Assembly (NCBI GenBank): GCA_025093555.1
Contig: JAIWNF010000011.1
Coordinates: 310,001 to 374,000 of the forward strand
From: Circinella umbellata
Lineage: Eukaryota; Mucoromycota; Mucoromycetes; Mucorales; Lichtheimiaceae
Length of the DNA stretch: 64,000 nucleotides
Direction of reading: 5' to 3'
Part shown: one piece after another, positions 30,900 to 43,778 of the stretch
Layout of the letters: each line of letters opens with the position of its first letter
Position numbering within the stretch: the first letter of the stretch is position 1
Notes under the pieces: model-generated
The model's database searches: none
Seen by the model: the letters and a program-made list of their open reading frames with translations, nothing else
What the model was told of the DNA's origin: nothing
Program-made: the position numbers and the translations under genes

Positions 30900-32648
30900 T
30901 TATCTTCCTTCAAATACCAGTGGCTCACGAGGCGGGAAACGAGACATCCCCCCAAAAATAAAATCTTTAGCTCGTTTACCAGTTTGGGTTGTAACATTAT
31001 AACGTATAATAAACTGTGCTAATATATATTTAATCTCATTGACCGCAAAATATCTTCCAGGGCAGGCATGTGAGAACATTCCAAATGTTAACAGTTCAGG
31101 ACCGATGGTTGAACTGCGCATGTTGTTGCCATCATTATCTTCTTGTTTGGCACTCATATAGCGATACGCATCAAACTGATTCAATGGTGATGTACATGAT
31201 TCAAGGTTTGTTGTTTCTGTCATTATCTCCGGATTCATATGTGAATCCAATATGGCGGCTAGCACTAAACTATCCTTTGGAATGATTTGACCTGTCGTCG
31301 GCAATAAAGCATCTTGTGTAGTCTTGTGGTGTAATCCAAGAACGTGTGAATTAAACCGTAAGACTTCTCGTAAAAATGAATCCATCAATTGAATCTGGCC
31401 AATTGTTTCAGGTGTTTTTTTATCCAGACTTTCGATTTCTGTTCGTAGAGCGGCTACCAAAGCAGGTCGACACGCCAGTTCATGTAGTGCGAACGAAGTA
31501 TATTGAGTTGTCGTATGAATACTGGCCATGACAATGTATCTGAAATAAAATGCCGCTTCTTTGGGTGTACGTCGTTGACCATCAGCTTTCGGCAAGTTGA
31601 GTACCATGGAAATATAAGTTGGTTCACTATCATTGGTAATTTCCCCGGAGCGCATTTTTTGCATTTCAGGTACAATCAGATCCATCATCAAATCCAATTG
31701 ACTTTCGACGGAAAAATATCGTTTTATAATTAAGTTGGCAATCCAGTCTGGAAAAGTCATCAGCACCATACCAATCTTTTGTAACTTTCGTGTAAAATTG
31801 GCCATCTCAACAACAAGTTCTTGATTATAGGCAATATTTCGACCGGCAAATGCCAAACATGATATTTGCGATATACTAGTAGATAAGATGTCCCATAATG
31901 GCATTGTAATTTTTTCTCCTTTTTCAAGTTTCAGCTGCTCTTCCAACACCTTGTTTAATCCCAATTGAATACGTTCAGAAAAGACAGAGATCTGGTCTGC
32001 CTTGAAATTATGCTGAATAGGGTAGATGACTATATTTTAAAAACATTCCCAGGATTCAGTCATCACTTGTGTAACAGTTTTTATAAAAAAGATTATTTTA
32101 TGCATACCTGGATTTTTATCACGGCGTTCTAATTGTTCGCCTTTATATTTGTGGTCGTATGAAATTTTGAGTGCACGCCTCATGGGTAAAAAGCTTTCTA
32201 GGCCCATTGAGAAATTATATAGCTTGCGCTTTTTCAACATTTCCTCATAGATCTGTGGGCCCGTTAAAACGTAAATCATTTTCCCGTTAATTTGAAGAAT
32301 AAATACGGGGCCATTTTCAGCCTTGCAGCGCTTTATAAATCCAATAGGATCAGAAGACAATTCGAAATAATGCCCAAAATATGGAAGACCACCTGGGACC
32401 AGCTTTACTTGTGAAGGTGACCATTTTTTATTTTCTCCCGAAAAATGTTTTTTTATTTTCCATATTGCATAAGCACCTAAAACCCCGGATACAGTTGTCA
32501 TTAACGCAAAATGTTTTCGATCTCCTCGTTCAACCACATTTTGCTGTTGCTTCAATATTGTGGTTGAAATAGATGTAAGGGTACCAACCCCTTGATTCCA
32601 AATAGAAGGTATTGTATTCTCGCTGCTAAAGTCAAAATAGAAAACCAT
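30900..32648 (-). CDS. Cytochrome P450 (copy 1 of a divergent paralogous pair)
   Basis: Two exons (32648-32108, 32029-30900) encode 556 residues. A hydrophobic segment near residues 48-66 anchors it in the ER, followed by the proline region LVPGGLPYFGHYFEL. The I helix reads IVMASIHTTTQYTSFAL; the usual acidic residue before TT is replaced by His, as in some fungal diterpene-type P450s. The K helix is FLREVLR and the haem loop is FGMFSHACPGRYFAVNEIK with the ligand at about Cys503. Within FxxGxHxCxG the conserved Gly is Phe. It is the close paralogue of the plus-strand gene at 35990, sharing the intron after ...RRDKNP. Substrate unknown. A TATA-like TATAAAAG lies about 100 bases upstream. Confidence 0.92.
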
Positions 32649-32741
32649 TCTGTAAAGTAACTAATGATGAGAAGAAAGAAAGGTGTAAAAGAAGGTCATG
32701 GGAAAAATGGTATTTAGCATTAGTAACTTTTAACATTTCCT

Positions 32742-32749
32742 CTTTTATA
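32742..32749 (-). promoter_or_regulatory. TATA-like element of P450 copy 1
   Basis: TATAAAAG on the minus strand, about 95 bases upstream of the ATG at 32648. The paralogue has TATAAAAGG in a matching position. Confidence 0.45.
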
Positions 32750-33308
32750 TTTTGAAACAGTAGTAGTAAATAATTAAAAACTTTGTACTCCTTCTCATTT
32801 AAATAACAGTTTTTTTTTTACGAAAACACGCTAGTAATAAAAGCCCTAATAAGTTTGTATACACTGAAATGATATTGTAACATTGTATTATTAAAGCTTG
32901 TAAGCTGGTAATATTCGCACCCCAACAATTAAACCAAAGCTTCTAAGCCGTTGCTGGTCAAAATTGAACCTGAATCCAATTATATGGTTACGTACGATGT
33001 CAAATAAAAAAAGGAGCCATCGTATTGGATAGTGTCTTGCTGGAAGTCTCCCGAGACATTGTCCAAAGTTATGTACTAAATGCATCTACGTACAGAGGCA
33101 TAATTTTTTTAAAAAACACTCGCCATTCACTGTTCCCCTATGCACCAATGGCTGCGGATCTCTCTATATCAAGTCACCCCAATCTCTTTGATACTCAGTA
33201 AACTATCAGCAGGCAAACCAGTACCAAAAAGCGAAAAAGCGAATCGAATGTTTTACTAAATTCTGGTCGACAATTTGTACTCTTCTTACAGAACTAGATA
33301 TAATGTAC
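32750..33308. other. Spacer between P450 copy 1 and solo LTR
   Basis: No supportable gene. A 64-codon minus-strand frame at 32891-33085 has protein-like composition but no recognisable motif. Confidence 0.4.
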
Positions 33309-33312
33309 GTAT

Positions 33313-33934
33313 TGTGACGTTCGTACCGTTACTCAATTTTTTTTCTCATATATATCATTAGTAGTATTACTATTATCCCCATTATAAACAACATTATTAT
33401 TATCTTTATCTTTTTCATTAGCATTATTATAATTGATTATAGTCACATGCTATCATCATAAATCTTGTTATAGTATAGGTATTCGTTGTGTCATTTAATT
33501 GGATCTCACTTTTGAGTCTTTTCGCAATCGCTTCTTTTTACAAGAGCAATTGTAATCTTTTACAAAAGCTATTGATTATTTTTACAAAAGCTATCAAGTA
33601 TTTTTACAAAAGCAAATAGTATAAATAGTCGTAATTTTCCGCTTTCAAATTCTTTTCTTCAGTTCTCTTTACTTTAAGTTTTATCTTTACTTAACTTTGT
33701 CTTGTCTTTTAAATGAATGATCTTTTACAAATAAATGTTTTCATTTGATTTTCATTTAGTAATTTTTAAGACTTTTCTCTTTGTGGATTTAGACGTACAA
33801 TTTCTGAATATTAGAACTCCCACATACCATTTCATATAATTATTAAGTTAATTATACCCTTTATTCTATCTTTTTAGCATATTTCATATCAATTTCATAT
33901 AGCGAAGCTCCTTAACACAACACTGAACGCTTCA
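33313..33934 (+). mobile_element. Solo LTR (622 bp), copy 2
   Basis: It begins TGTGACGTTCGTACCGTTAC, ends TGAACGCTTCA and is flanked by the 4-bp duplication GTAT (33309-33312 and 33935-33938). It aligns over its length with 14131-14743, including the TTTTTACAAAAGC motifs, the TATA-like AGTATAAATA and the block GTGGATTTAGACGTACAAT. It lies in the shared upstream region of the two P450 genes, and its LTR promoter points toward copy 2. Confidence 0.87.
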
Positions 33935-33938
33935 GTAT

Positions 33939-35897
33939 CAAGCCCCCAGCAAACCTGAGCGATAATTTAATACGGGATGGTTATACACTTATTAATTGGA
34001 TGAACTCTGATCCCTCCCATTACTCTCGATCGTATTCTATGAATATCCTTTTCTCTTTGTCACCTGTTTAATTATTCATTTTTTCTCATTCCTTATTTTC
34101 TACCACACGCTTCTTTCATGCACAAAGGCTATCTTCTGTATCTACAGATTCCTCCTTTTATTTTCACTATTTCCTCTCGATTTCAACATTTTCCCTATCT
34201 ATTCCTAAAAGTTTATGGTCTCCACCCCCCCCTTTATCTTGTCTCAATCAAATATGTCCGACTAGGACATTAGAATTATCCGGAATGCTAAATGAACTTG
34301 AATTTAAATATATTATAAATACGTATACTTTGCATATTGACTATCTGTAGTTTCAAAATACCGATATCGTCTATATTTTGAGTAGACTGTTTATTTATAT
34401 TATATAAATATTATATCAAGAGTTATTAAGATAGTTGATAATAGTAGCTTATGATAGCGGAATTGATAACTATTATTGGAATCCGCCGTATTGGATAACC
34501 AAAGCAGCTGCACATCATGTGACCATTGAAAAGACAGAAAATAGCAGTTTGTAGTAAGATATAATAATGTTTGCTATAGTTGAAATCACAATGGAAAATA
34601 AGGTCCCATAAGCTTGAGAATATCGATCTCAGGTTCAGACTCTTCACATTGAAGTAAGCGACCCTTATATTTAAAAGTACTTTGTACAAATAGAAAAAAG
34701 TTTCGTACGTATTACCTTTCTTTTATTTAGCTTATGATTCTAGATTTTTACAGGTAACGATCATATTCTTATCCACTTTTTCTTAAATGACATTCATTAA
34801 ATATATGTTATCTAAGTATTTATTATAACATTCGCAGTTTGACATAATGTATGGCCAAGTATTAGCTACACCCCATAATCGAGAAGATGTTTAGTACTAA
34901 GGAATTACATCATAATGCTAGAGAAACTAAATGTACGTATGACAAAAGTGGACTTAAATAATGCTTAGTGATAGTGCCAAAAACAAATGATCCAAGACAA
35001 CAAAAATTAATTATTAAGAGTAAAGTGATTAAGTTACGTACATATTCTAATAAATTCAAGTTAAACAAAGGTGCTTGATAACCGCAGACACTTGTATACC
35101 ACGTTAAAGCTTTCTTATGTGTTTTCCATATAAATGGGTTTTGCTACACTTCTCTTATTTCTTTTTATTCTTAAAAAAACAAAGCGCCCTAGCATTCCTT
35201 GATGCGTATGCTGTTATATAGTTATCAAATATCATATTACTATATATCTTACCATTTTTGCCATAAAGGAATGTTTCAGAAAAGCTTATGAACTTTGATG
35301 GTAGAGTCGATTTTGATCATAGTAATATTTTTATTCAAAACAGGACGCTCATATCAAACTACTATGTTTCAATAAAAAGAGTCCTGCAAAAAAAGTATAG
35401 TTTAGACTTTTCTTGGTAACAATGTGATGCCATCACTCTGATGGAATAACTAAATTTTGTGTAACGTTTATTGAATGATTATTAAAATACTACCATGAAT
35501 GGGTATCTTTATATTATCAGAATTTTTTTTTAAAAGTTTAGTTTACTTTGTTAATTCTACACCCTACTGATTAATTGTATGACTAATTATAGCTTTTTCG
35601 ATTTTTGTTTGATATTAGCTGTGAATACGAGATTTACTTATTATTATAACACCATAAAAGCATGCTGTTTGACAGTGCTGCAAAAAATCAGATATGTTTA
35701 TTGAATTGCTCAGTGAGAAAAAACAATTCACATTGTATGGAAAGCACGTGGTTACTCGCAATAAATTCGCTTACCAAAATGTTTAAAAATAGTAGCTTTG
35801 TCTAACAAGCTTATTTTTATGAGACACCAATCCTACCTAATATAGACTGATATGACGATCGGCGTAGATACGGCACAATTGTTTCAATTATAGAGCA
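33939..35897. other. Long gene-free region upstream of P450 copy 2
   Basis: Nearly 2 kb without a supportable gene. The first 300 bases after the LTR are pyrimidine-rich (33990-34240); the rest is AT-rich. The 87-codon minus-strand frame at 34426-34689 shows no domain. Confidence 0.5.
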
Positions 35898-35906
35898 TAT
35901 AAAAGG
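35898..35906 (+). promoter_or_regulatory. TATA-like element of P450 copy 2
   Basis: TATAAAAGG lies 92 bases before the ATG at 35990, in a context (GAGCATATAAAAGGAAC) typical of a strong TATA box. Position and sequence match the paralogue. Confidence 0.5.
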
Positions 35907-35989
35907 AACTACTGATTATCATAATCAACATCTGCTTTTCTTTTCATTGTTGCTATTTTACACAACCATCAAGTCAAACAGATAGAACA

Positions 35990-37787
35990 ATGAATAGCGA
36001 GAGTTTGTTAACAAGAGTTGGGTTATCTTCATCGTGGAATAAGGGTGCTAGTCTGCTTACATTCGTATCGAACGCATTATTAAACCAGCTAGGAAACGTG
36101 TCATCAGATAAAAAGCGCCTTACTCTAATAACCGGAGCCGTTGCTACTACAACATTTGTGCTATGGAAGATGATGATACCTAGACGTTCAAAAACTCTCA
36201 AAATAGAAATGGTTTCAGGCGGTCTTCCATATTTTGGACATTATTTTGAGCTGTTGCGCGATCATCAGGCATTCATCAAGAGATGCAAAAAAGAAAAAGG
36301 GCCTGTCTTCGCAATTCGTATAAATAATGAAAATTTCACAATTGTCACTGGGTCACTAATTAGGTATATCGTTTTTGTTTTTGTTTTGGATGTATGTGAT
36401 GGTTTAGAGTTATCCGTTGACCTTTATCAAAAAAAATATCACTAGAGAGATGTTGCATAAATCTCGATACTTCAACTTTGAAGAAGGGATTCAATCAATT
36501 ATACCGATCGAGCGAGCCTTGCAGGTCTCGTATGACCACAAGTATAAAGGCGAAAAATTGAGTCGCCGTGAGAAAAATCCGGGTAAATAAGGGATACATA
36601 TACCTGATTCTTCAACATGTGATATAACGTTGTTCAAATCTGCTCTAATATTTTCGCACCATACTATGTATACAGTCTCTTATCCAATTAAGCACAATTT
36701 CCAAGAAGAGCAACTTGGCGTATTTTCTGAGCGTCTTCAACTAGCTGTAGATAAAGTCCTGAGCGCAAAACTTAATATTCAACCCGGGGAAAAGAAGACC
36801 TTACCTGCATGGGAAACACTAGCTCTCACCGTCTCCCAAATATCTTGCCTTTGTTTCTGTGGAAGTAAAATTGGATGCAATCAAGAATTTGTCCTTGCTA
36901 TGGCCAACTTTACAAAAAATGTAATCAGAATTGGTATAGCACTTACCGTTTTACCTAACTGGATTGCCAATTTTATTATTAAACGATACTTATCCGTTGA
37001 AAGTCAAATTGATTTGATAATGGATTTAGTTGTTCCTGAACTGGAAAAAATACGTGCGGGTGAAATTAGCCATGACCAAGAACCAACATACATTTCCATG
37101 GCACTCGACTTGCCTAAAGCTGGTGGTCAGTTACGTACACCTAAAGAAGCCGCCTTCGCATTCAAGAGTGTGGTACTAGCCAGTATTCACACCACAACCC
37201 AGACAGCTTCTTTTGCTCTTCATGAACTTGCTTGTCGCCCAGACTTGGTAGCAGATCTGCGCGCCGAGATTGAAAAGTTGGATAAAATAACACCAGAAAC
37301 AGTTGGGGAAATTCGATTATTGGATTCGTTGTTACGAGAAGTCCTCCGGTATGATATTTCCATTTTTGGGATGAATCATAAAGTAATGGAGGATGTTATA
37401 TTATCGACTGGTCAAGTTATCCCCCGTGGCCAGTTAGTTCATGGCGCAATGTTTGACGCACACACGAGCCCAGAAACAATGCCTGAAACTTCACATATTT
37501 CATCAACACCATTAGATCAATTTGATGCTTATCGATTCTTGAATGCAAAAGATAACAACATGACTAGTTCTTCTATTAATTCTGAATTTATGACGTTTGG
37601 ATTGTTTGGACATGCATGCCCTGGCAGATTTTTTGCTGTCCATGAAATCAAATATTTATTGGCAGTATTAATCATGCGCTATAACATAACCACTAAATCT
37701 GGTGAGCGCGCTCAAGATTTTTTGATGAGAGGGATGACTCGATTTCCACCTACTGAGTCTTTAATTTTTGAAGGAAGAAAGGAATAA
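35990..37787 (+). CDS. Cytochrome P450 (copy 2 of a divergent paralogous pair)
   Basis: Three exons (35990-36363, 36446-36582, 36676-37787) encode 540 residues. An N-terminal membrane segment lies at about 45-62, then VSGGLPYFGHYFELL. The I helix is VVLASIHTTTQTASFAL, the K helix LLREVLR and the haem loop FGLFGHACPGRFFAVHEIK with ligand Cys at about 485. As in copy 1, His replaces the acidic I-helix residue and Phe the first Gly of the haem motif. The second intron is at the same place and phase as the only intron of copy 1; the first intron (36364-36445) has no counterpart there. Its stop codon is 144 bases from that of the convergent deubiquitinase gene. Substrate unknown; paralogy with copy 1 is firm. 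Confidence 0.92.
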
Positions 37788-37931
37788 CGATATGATAAAT
37801 GTCTTCTAAAAAAGATAAAAGAAAGAAAAAGGTTTAAAAAATTACTTTTTTATAAGAGACATTAACACATTTGATATTTTTGCATTCTATATTATTATTA
37901 TTATTATTATTACAACTTTATTATAAAGAAA

Positions 37932-39701
37932 TTATGCGTCCAAAAGTGAATTATAATGAGCTCCCAATGAATATAAATGTTTATGATATCTAAAAGAAAG
38001 TAAAAATGGGTCGTTTATAAGGTTAGATATATAAAAGTTTATCCGTAATACCATTCATGATTATTATGAATTATACTTACGCTAACTTAAGTGGCTGCTT
38101 ATCAGGATATTCTTCCTCATTCACTTTCAACACAGGTTGACCCATTTGAACAATATGTATTGGGACCTTTTTACTACGTGATAAAGCAAGGATCTATTTA
38201 TTGATATTATGGTTAAATATTAATATTATTTTCATCTCTATAAAGATTGCTTAAGTAGTGATATATTTGAATATTTACCTCTAACTGACCACCCCATCTA
38301 GGGGTATTTTCAATTTCATTGCAATAACGTTCAAAGTCATCTTTACACATAACAATAACAAAAACAGCACACACACACACACACACACACATACAATAAA
38401 TAAATGATTTTTATTTCTCATTAGAATACTTTTTTCTTCTTTTATTTTACGCCCACATATATGTAAAGAAAAAGAATTAATAAACTCCTTACCTGAACTG
38501 TACATATCCCCATTATCTTTATAAAGAAATGGTATAAAATCATCTGAATGATTTCTCATATAAGTTGCTGCTAACTGTCGAAGTTCCTGATGGCCCATCT
38601 ATGTAAAAAAGAGATATCAAGGAGGAAGGGTGTTTCATGGAGTCCACATTTATTTTTTAGGAGAAAATGTAAATGGGACATATTCATACATATAAGCATC
38701 AATAAATTAAGTGACAAAAAGTAAAACATCCACGATGATTTCATCATCATTATAGTAATTAATATTATAATTTATTACCTCCTGATTATATCTTTTTGAT
38801 AACTGGTTTGAAATGGCATTATATAAACTTTATAATAATCATTTCATTGAATTAATTCGTCAGTTAAGAAAACCATTGTCTCCTTGTTTTCAATTACATC
38901 TTTTCCTTTCTTTCCACTTCCTCTCAAATAATATTTCTTACCAATGACCATCCGCATGAATCTGATTTATAAAAAATAAATAAATAAAATAGACAGCAAT
39001 AGATGAATACACTAAACTTAAAAGAGAGAAAAAGAAAGACAACAACACTAATAATAAGCTTTTATTACCTCATGCACTTTAAGTTTCAATGGTCCTAATA
39101 GCTCTTGAATCGATTCTTTTTCTAATGCTGCCATATCCACTTGTCCACTTGCTTCCTTTTCGGCTTCATCACGTAAACGTTGCATTTCTGCTTCTCGGCG
39201 TTGTAGTCGCAACTTTGCTTTATTTGGTTTTTTCTTTTGTGGTTGTTCTTCTTTTATTGGTTTAGATTGTTCAGGTTTTTCGTCTTGTACACTTAGCTGT
39301 TGAAGTTGTTCTAATGAAATACCATCGTCTTCCCCATCCTTATTTATAATAAAATAAGATAAAAAATGTTGTCAGTAGTAATAAATTAAAACGCATTCGT
39401 TCATGATTTTATTATATGTTTGTATATAAATACACATATATACCTCTTCTTCACCTCTCAATGCACGTAATTCTTTTTCGTGTTTCATTCGAAGATCATA
39501 TTCCATATCATTTATACGTGATTGAACTTCTTTTTTCTTTTTCTTATTACTACCAGCTGATTTTCGAAATGAAATGACTTTCTTTTGTAAAGCTTGTTCT
39601 TCATTTCTATGACGTTCTTGCATAGTTTCAATCGTTTCTTCATGTTGTTCTGGCGCTACTGCTGCAGTAGGTGCAGCAGTTGAATCAAGTTGATCTGACA
39701 T
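37932..39701 (-). CDS. OTU-domain cysteine protease, OTUD6/Otu2 type deubiquitinase
   Basis: Eight exons (39701-39444, 39338-39069, 38961-38942, 38827-38779, 38598-38493, 38340-38279, 38193-38081, 37989-37932) encode 311 residues. The N-terminal half is a charged coiled coil (RHRNEEQALQKKVISFRKSA, LRMKHEKELRAL, KAKLRLQRREAEMQRLRDEA) typical of OTUD6. The OTU domain starts at HEIHADGHCLYNAI, with Asp180 and catalytic Cys183, and continues with QLAATYMRNHSDDFIPFL, DDFERYCNEIENTPRWGGQLEI and LSRSKKVPIHIVQ, ending in LGAHYNSL with catalytic His304. Relatives remove ubiquitin from 40S ribosomal proteins and regulate translation. The start is the first ATG in the frame. The 20-nt third exon encodes IHADGH plus two bases of the catalytic Cys codon. 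An (AC)n microsatellite lies in the intron at 38370-38391. Confidence 0.92.
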
Positions 39702-40496
39702 AATTATCAATAGGCTTCAATAATATTAACACTTCTTTTTTTTCCTTGGCTGAGAATATTTTATATTTTTAGGGGTACAAATGGTTACATTTTTACTTAA
39801 TGTGACAGGTTCTTTGAAAATGGTCTGCACTCTACTGAAAAGAACTTTGGCGTAAAATAGGAGCTTGATTTCAATTGCATAATGCGCTTTAAGGTTAAAA
39901 AGTAATTCGAGAAAAAGATAATAATATTCAACCCCACGCCCATTTGTGCATACTTTATGTTTTATTTTCTCTTTAATAAGAAACTTCCAATGTTTCGCCG
40001 CCGAATCAAAAGCGATAATATAAGGAGATTTCAAATAAATCAAAAAAAGGGAGCGGACAGTTTACACTGCTTAAAAATGTAAAGGAAAACGTTCTTTTAT
40101 ATACCGTTTTTACGTATAAAGAATGCAAATAAGAGAAATAAGAAAATTAGTAGAAAAAGAGTGTGATTTTTACAAGGCAAGGAATATTTTAAAGAGCTAG
40201 TAGGAAGAAAATAAGAAAGAAATGGAGAAAGGAGAGAGTTTTTTTCTTAAAAAAATAAAATATGTGTATTTGTATACATAATAATATATGTAAGAGGTAT
40301 TGATTGGTTTGCGTATAATATTATTTAAAAGAAAGGAACGAAAAATAGGGAATAGGGATAGTACGTATTTTTTTTCTTTTTGGTTTGGGGTTTTTAATAT
40401 TACTCTAATTAAAGAATATATTGCAATAAAAAAGAAAAATGATGGATAATAGTAGTATATGGTAAAGAAAGTATATGTTGTTATTGTTGTTTAATG
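39702..40496. other. Intergenic region between OTU and Rch1-type genes
   Basis: About 795 bases with the upstream region of the OTU gene and the 3' flank of the transporter. A 105-codon minus-strand frame at 39726-40043 has no start context or domain and is not called. Confidence 0.5.
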
Positions 40497-42714
40497 TTAA
40501 TTCTGGGCGTTATGATGTGAAGAATTCTTTGCGGGGGTTGATAATCGTCGAGAAGATAATGTATCAGATGAAAATCTTGAAGTATCAAGTGAAATACTTG
40601 CTGTATCTGATGTAAATAATGCCGAATTGTATACATTTCTTGAACGATTATTATTATTATTAGTATTATTATTGTCATTATTAGTGTTGTTCATGCTATT
40701 ATAATTATTATCATTGTGCTGCTGCTGATCATCATCATCATTATTTGCTGTACCACTGATCATACTAGGTGTTGGTGTAGATGATTTACCGATCATTGTT
40801 CCTGATAATGGCTTTTCATTGTCAAGGGGTATATTGTCTAAATTACTGTTGTTTGCCTTTTCATTATAATATTCTGCAGCTCCTGATTTAGTATCAACGA
40901 CAGATACTGAAGGTGTATCTGGTTTCATATATGCTTTTTCAACTGGTGCAATTTCTTGGGGAATTTTTTGTTTAATAAAATCGTCACCGTTGTTATTATA
41001 GTCATTATTGTTATCGGGAGCGGATTGATCTTCTTCGTCACGGCTAGGTGGGATCTTTTTGGCATCTTTTTCTTTACCACGCAATACCCAATTCTTCAAA
41101 ATATCGACTTCAAAATTACCAAGAATCAATTGCTCAACATGGTACAAAAGTAAAGGAGTGGATAAAACACCCACAGTTCCTGGATCCCCATTTTCATAAA
41201 GAACATTGATCAATGGAACACCCATAGCAACTGTTTTGGTAGCACCACAATACATAATTGCAACAGTATCTTCTCGCGAATACCGTAATCGCTTTACCCA
41301 ACTTGGTTCTTTTAATGACGAAGGGAATGGTAGATAAGCCAAAAAAAAGGAAAGTAAAGAGAATAAAATATAGAATCCGATGTTCATAATGATAACAGCA
41401 ACAATATCAGTTACACCAACGGCATCAAAGGAATGACTGTAAAAGGCATCTGAAAATACAGACCAGACCATGGTCAATAAAGCAACACTGCTAACATCTG
41501 ATAAACGCCATTTGACTTTAATCTTGGCAACAGGTTCGGTAAAAGCAATTTGAATGAGTTGACCAACTACTAATGGGATAAGAACGGTAATACCGAGCTG
41601 CTTTAATACCGAAACAAAATCGACATGCCCACCGGCTTGGGCAGTTTCATTTTCAGGCGTTGCTTCAATCAACGGTTCTTGAAATGTATCCACCAATGCA
41701 GGTGAAATAAAAATACCAAGAACATTACCAACTGCGGCGTTCATCAATGCTATAATAATATTGTTACACAACAAAATGAATCAAAATAATTGCAAATTAG
41801 AAAAATCGATCTTTTTCTAGTCTGTGTGCCTGACTATGTTAATGTTTGTAACACATAAAAGTAAAAGATCTTGTGTTACCTGTCGCTTCATTGCCTTTGG
41901 CATTTTTTGTCATAACAACATTAGAAGAAACAGTTGTTGGCGTACTTGCTGCTATGACAACGCCCATCAAAACAAGCGAATTCATCGGCACCTGCATCTT
42001 GAATAACAAGATAACCAATCCAAATACAAAAAAGGGGATGATGATGAGATTGATGATCTGAACAAGTAGATGCAGTCGAATGCGCATGAAGGTTTGGGTT
42101 AGAATACGTGTGCGGAGAGAAAGACCGGAAATAAGAAAGATAAGAATAACAGCGCCTAAATGTAAAATAATAAAGTTGTTAATAGATCATCATATTGCTT
42201 TATAAAGTAGAACTTGTAAAAATTAGAGAATTGAAATATATATAATATGAATTCCACGTTTATATGCTTTATATATAAAAGAAAAAAGAAGGGTGAAAGG
42301 GATGCAGACACATAAAAAAAGGGTTCTTTTTTTTTGTAGTGAAGTAATATAAAAATTGAAAATGTTTTTTTTTTTAATTCGACTTTTACCCCATTTAATC
42401 GACCATTCAGCGCGAATGTAACCGCCTTTTCTAGCCACATCAGGGACTGCATAACCTAGGACTATAACAATGGCAAGACCGAGCAAAAACCAATATTTTT
42501 TTAGAAGAGTAAAAAATACAGTTTTAGCTTTGCGTAGTTTTTCTTCCCTATCCATAGAATTTGGCGGTGGTGCAATGGTTACTGATTTATCGTCGTAAGA
42601 AGGCGGAAAGGATGGCTTTTGTGAGAGTGGGGATGGGGAAGAGCCATTGCCTCCTTTATGTACAGTAGCATCACTAGCGAATGATGAAGTTGCTCTTAGT
42701 CTAGAATCGTTCAT
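40497..42714 (-). CDS. SLC10A7/Rch1-type bile-acid-symporter-like membrane protein
   Basis: Three exons (42714-42390, 42155-41880, 41749-40497) encode 617 residues. After a Ser/Pro-rich N-terminus, KYWFLLGLAIVIVLGYAVPD opens about ten membrane spans. Family landmarks are WGAVILIFLISGLSLRTR, AASTPTTVSSNVVMTK, GNEAT then ALMNAAVGNVLGIFISPAL, SREDTVAIMYCGATKTVAMGVPLI and LLLYHVEQLILGNF, which match the SBF-like group containing human SLC10A7 and yeast Rch1, regulators of calcium entry and homeostasis. The last 170 residues are cytosolic, acidic and Asn/Asp-rich (poly-Asn at 40640-40700), longer than in relatives. Localisation to the plasma membrane or secretory pathway is by homology. Confidence 0.9.
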
Positions 42715-43778
42715 TATTTGTTGTCGTAAGTTGTATGTATGTGTCTGTTGTGTATTATTATTATGAAATTATTTTAAAGATTGTAATAGCGATATAATTT
42801 ATATATATTTATATACATATACATATATATATATATTATAAGTGGGAATTTATGTTGTTATTGGATATGCTTGTAATGTATTCGTATTTTATATATAGGT
42901 GTTATATAATTTTGGGATAGAGACAGAAAAAGAGAGAAAATAGGTAGAGATAAAGATATATAGAGATAAAAGGAGAGAATAATGTGTGTTTTTAAAAAAA
43001 AGCGAAAGAAAAAAAAGAAGCGAGGGCGCGAATAAAAAGAAAACGTCAAAGGTCTATTTAAATATTCTTCTATCTAGTTTTTGGAAGATGGGGGAGTAAA
43101 GGGGATACGTATTAAGAGTGAATAAGTGAGGGGGGGGGGCTATCTTTTTTCTATGAAGTACTGAAAAAAACTATTTCGTTAAAAGGAGACAGGTTAACTT
43201 AAGGGATCAGTTTTTTTTTCTTTTTTTTTGGGGGGAGGGTTGGTTCAGCGCACAAAAAAGATCACCAACAGTATTCTCTTTTTTTTGGGGGGAGAGGGTG
43301 AAAGAGGAGGTTGACGAAAGGAGAGAAAATAAAAAGAGAGAGAGCTGTTATATATTTTCCCTATTTATGATATATATACATTATAAATAGTATTAATATA
43401 TGAATTGAGTATCTTATCATATATTTGCTATTATATAAAAGATAATTAAAAAGTGTGATGTAATTCAATAAATAAATATTATATGGTTCATATAATAAAG
43501 TCGTTACAGATCGAGAAATAAAACAGTATATGGTTAGGAGTAATAATAGTAGTTAACCCGTCCGTGTTTATGTTTGTGTTTCGCGTGTACTACAAACTTG
43601 TGTGTGAAAAGTTGATAAAGATAATGATTGATATTTTTCTTGGGTGTTGGTGATGATGATGATTTCATGACCCAACAAAAAAAAATTGGGTATCATTTTT
43701 CAATTTAAAACGTCTTTTTTTAATTTTTCTCTCTTCTTCTTTAAACTTGTTATACTTGCATAATAATACAGTTATTTA
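42715..43778. other. Divergent promoter region (Rch1-type / debranching enzyme)
   Basis: About 1.06 kb shared upstream sequence of two divergent genes. It contains purine-rich tracts, a G run at 43129-43138 and two T/G-rich blocks (about 43210-43240 and 43278-43300). CT-rich sequence at 43725-43745 precedes the debranching enzyme ATG. No gene was seen. Confidence 0.55.

Noticed and set aside
38369..38391. (AC)n microsatellite considered as a regulatory repeat
   Set aside because: It lies inside an intron and is an ordinary dinucleotide repeat.
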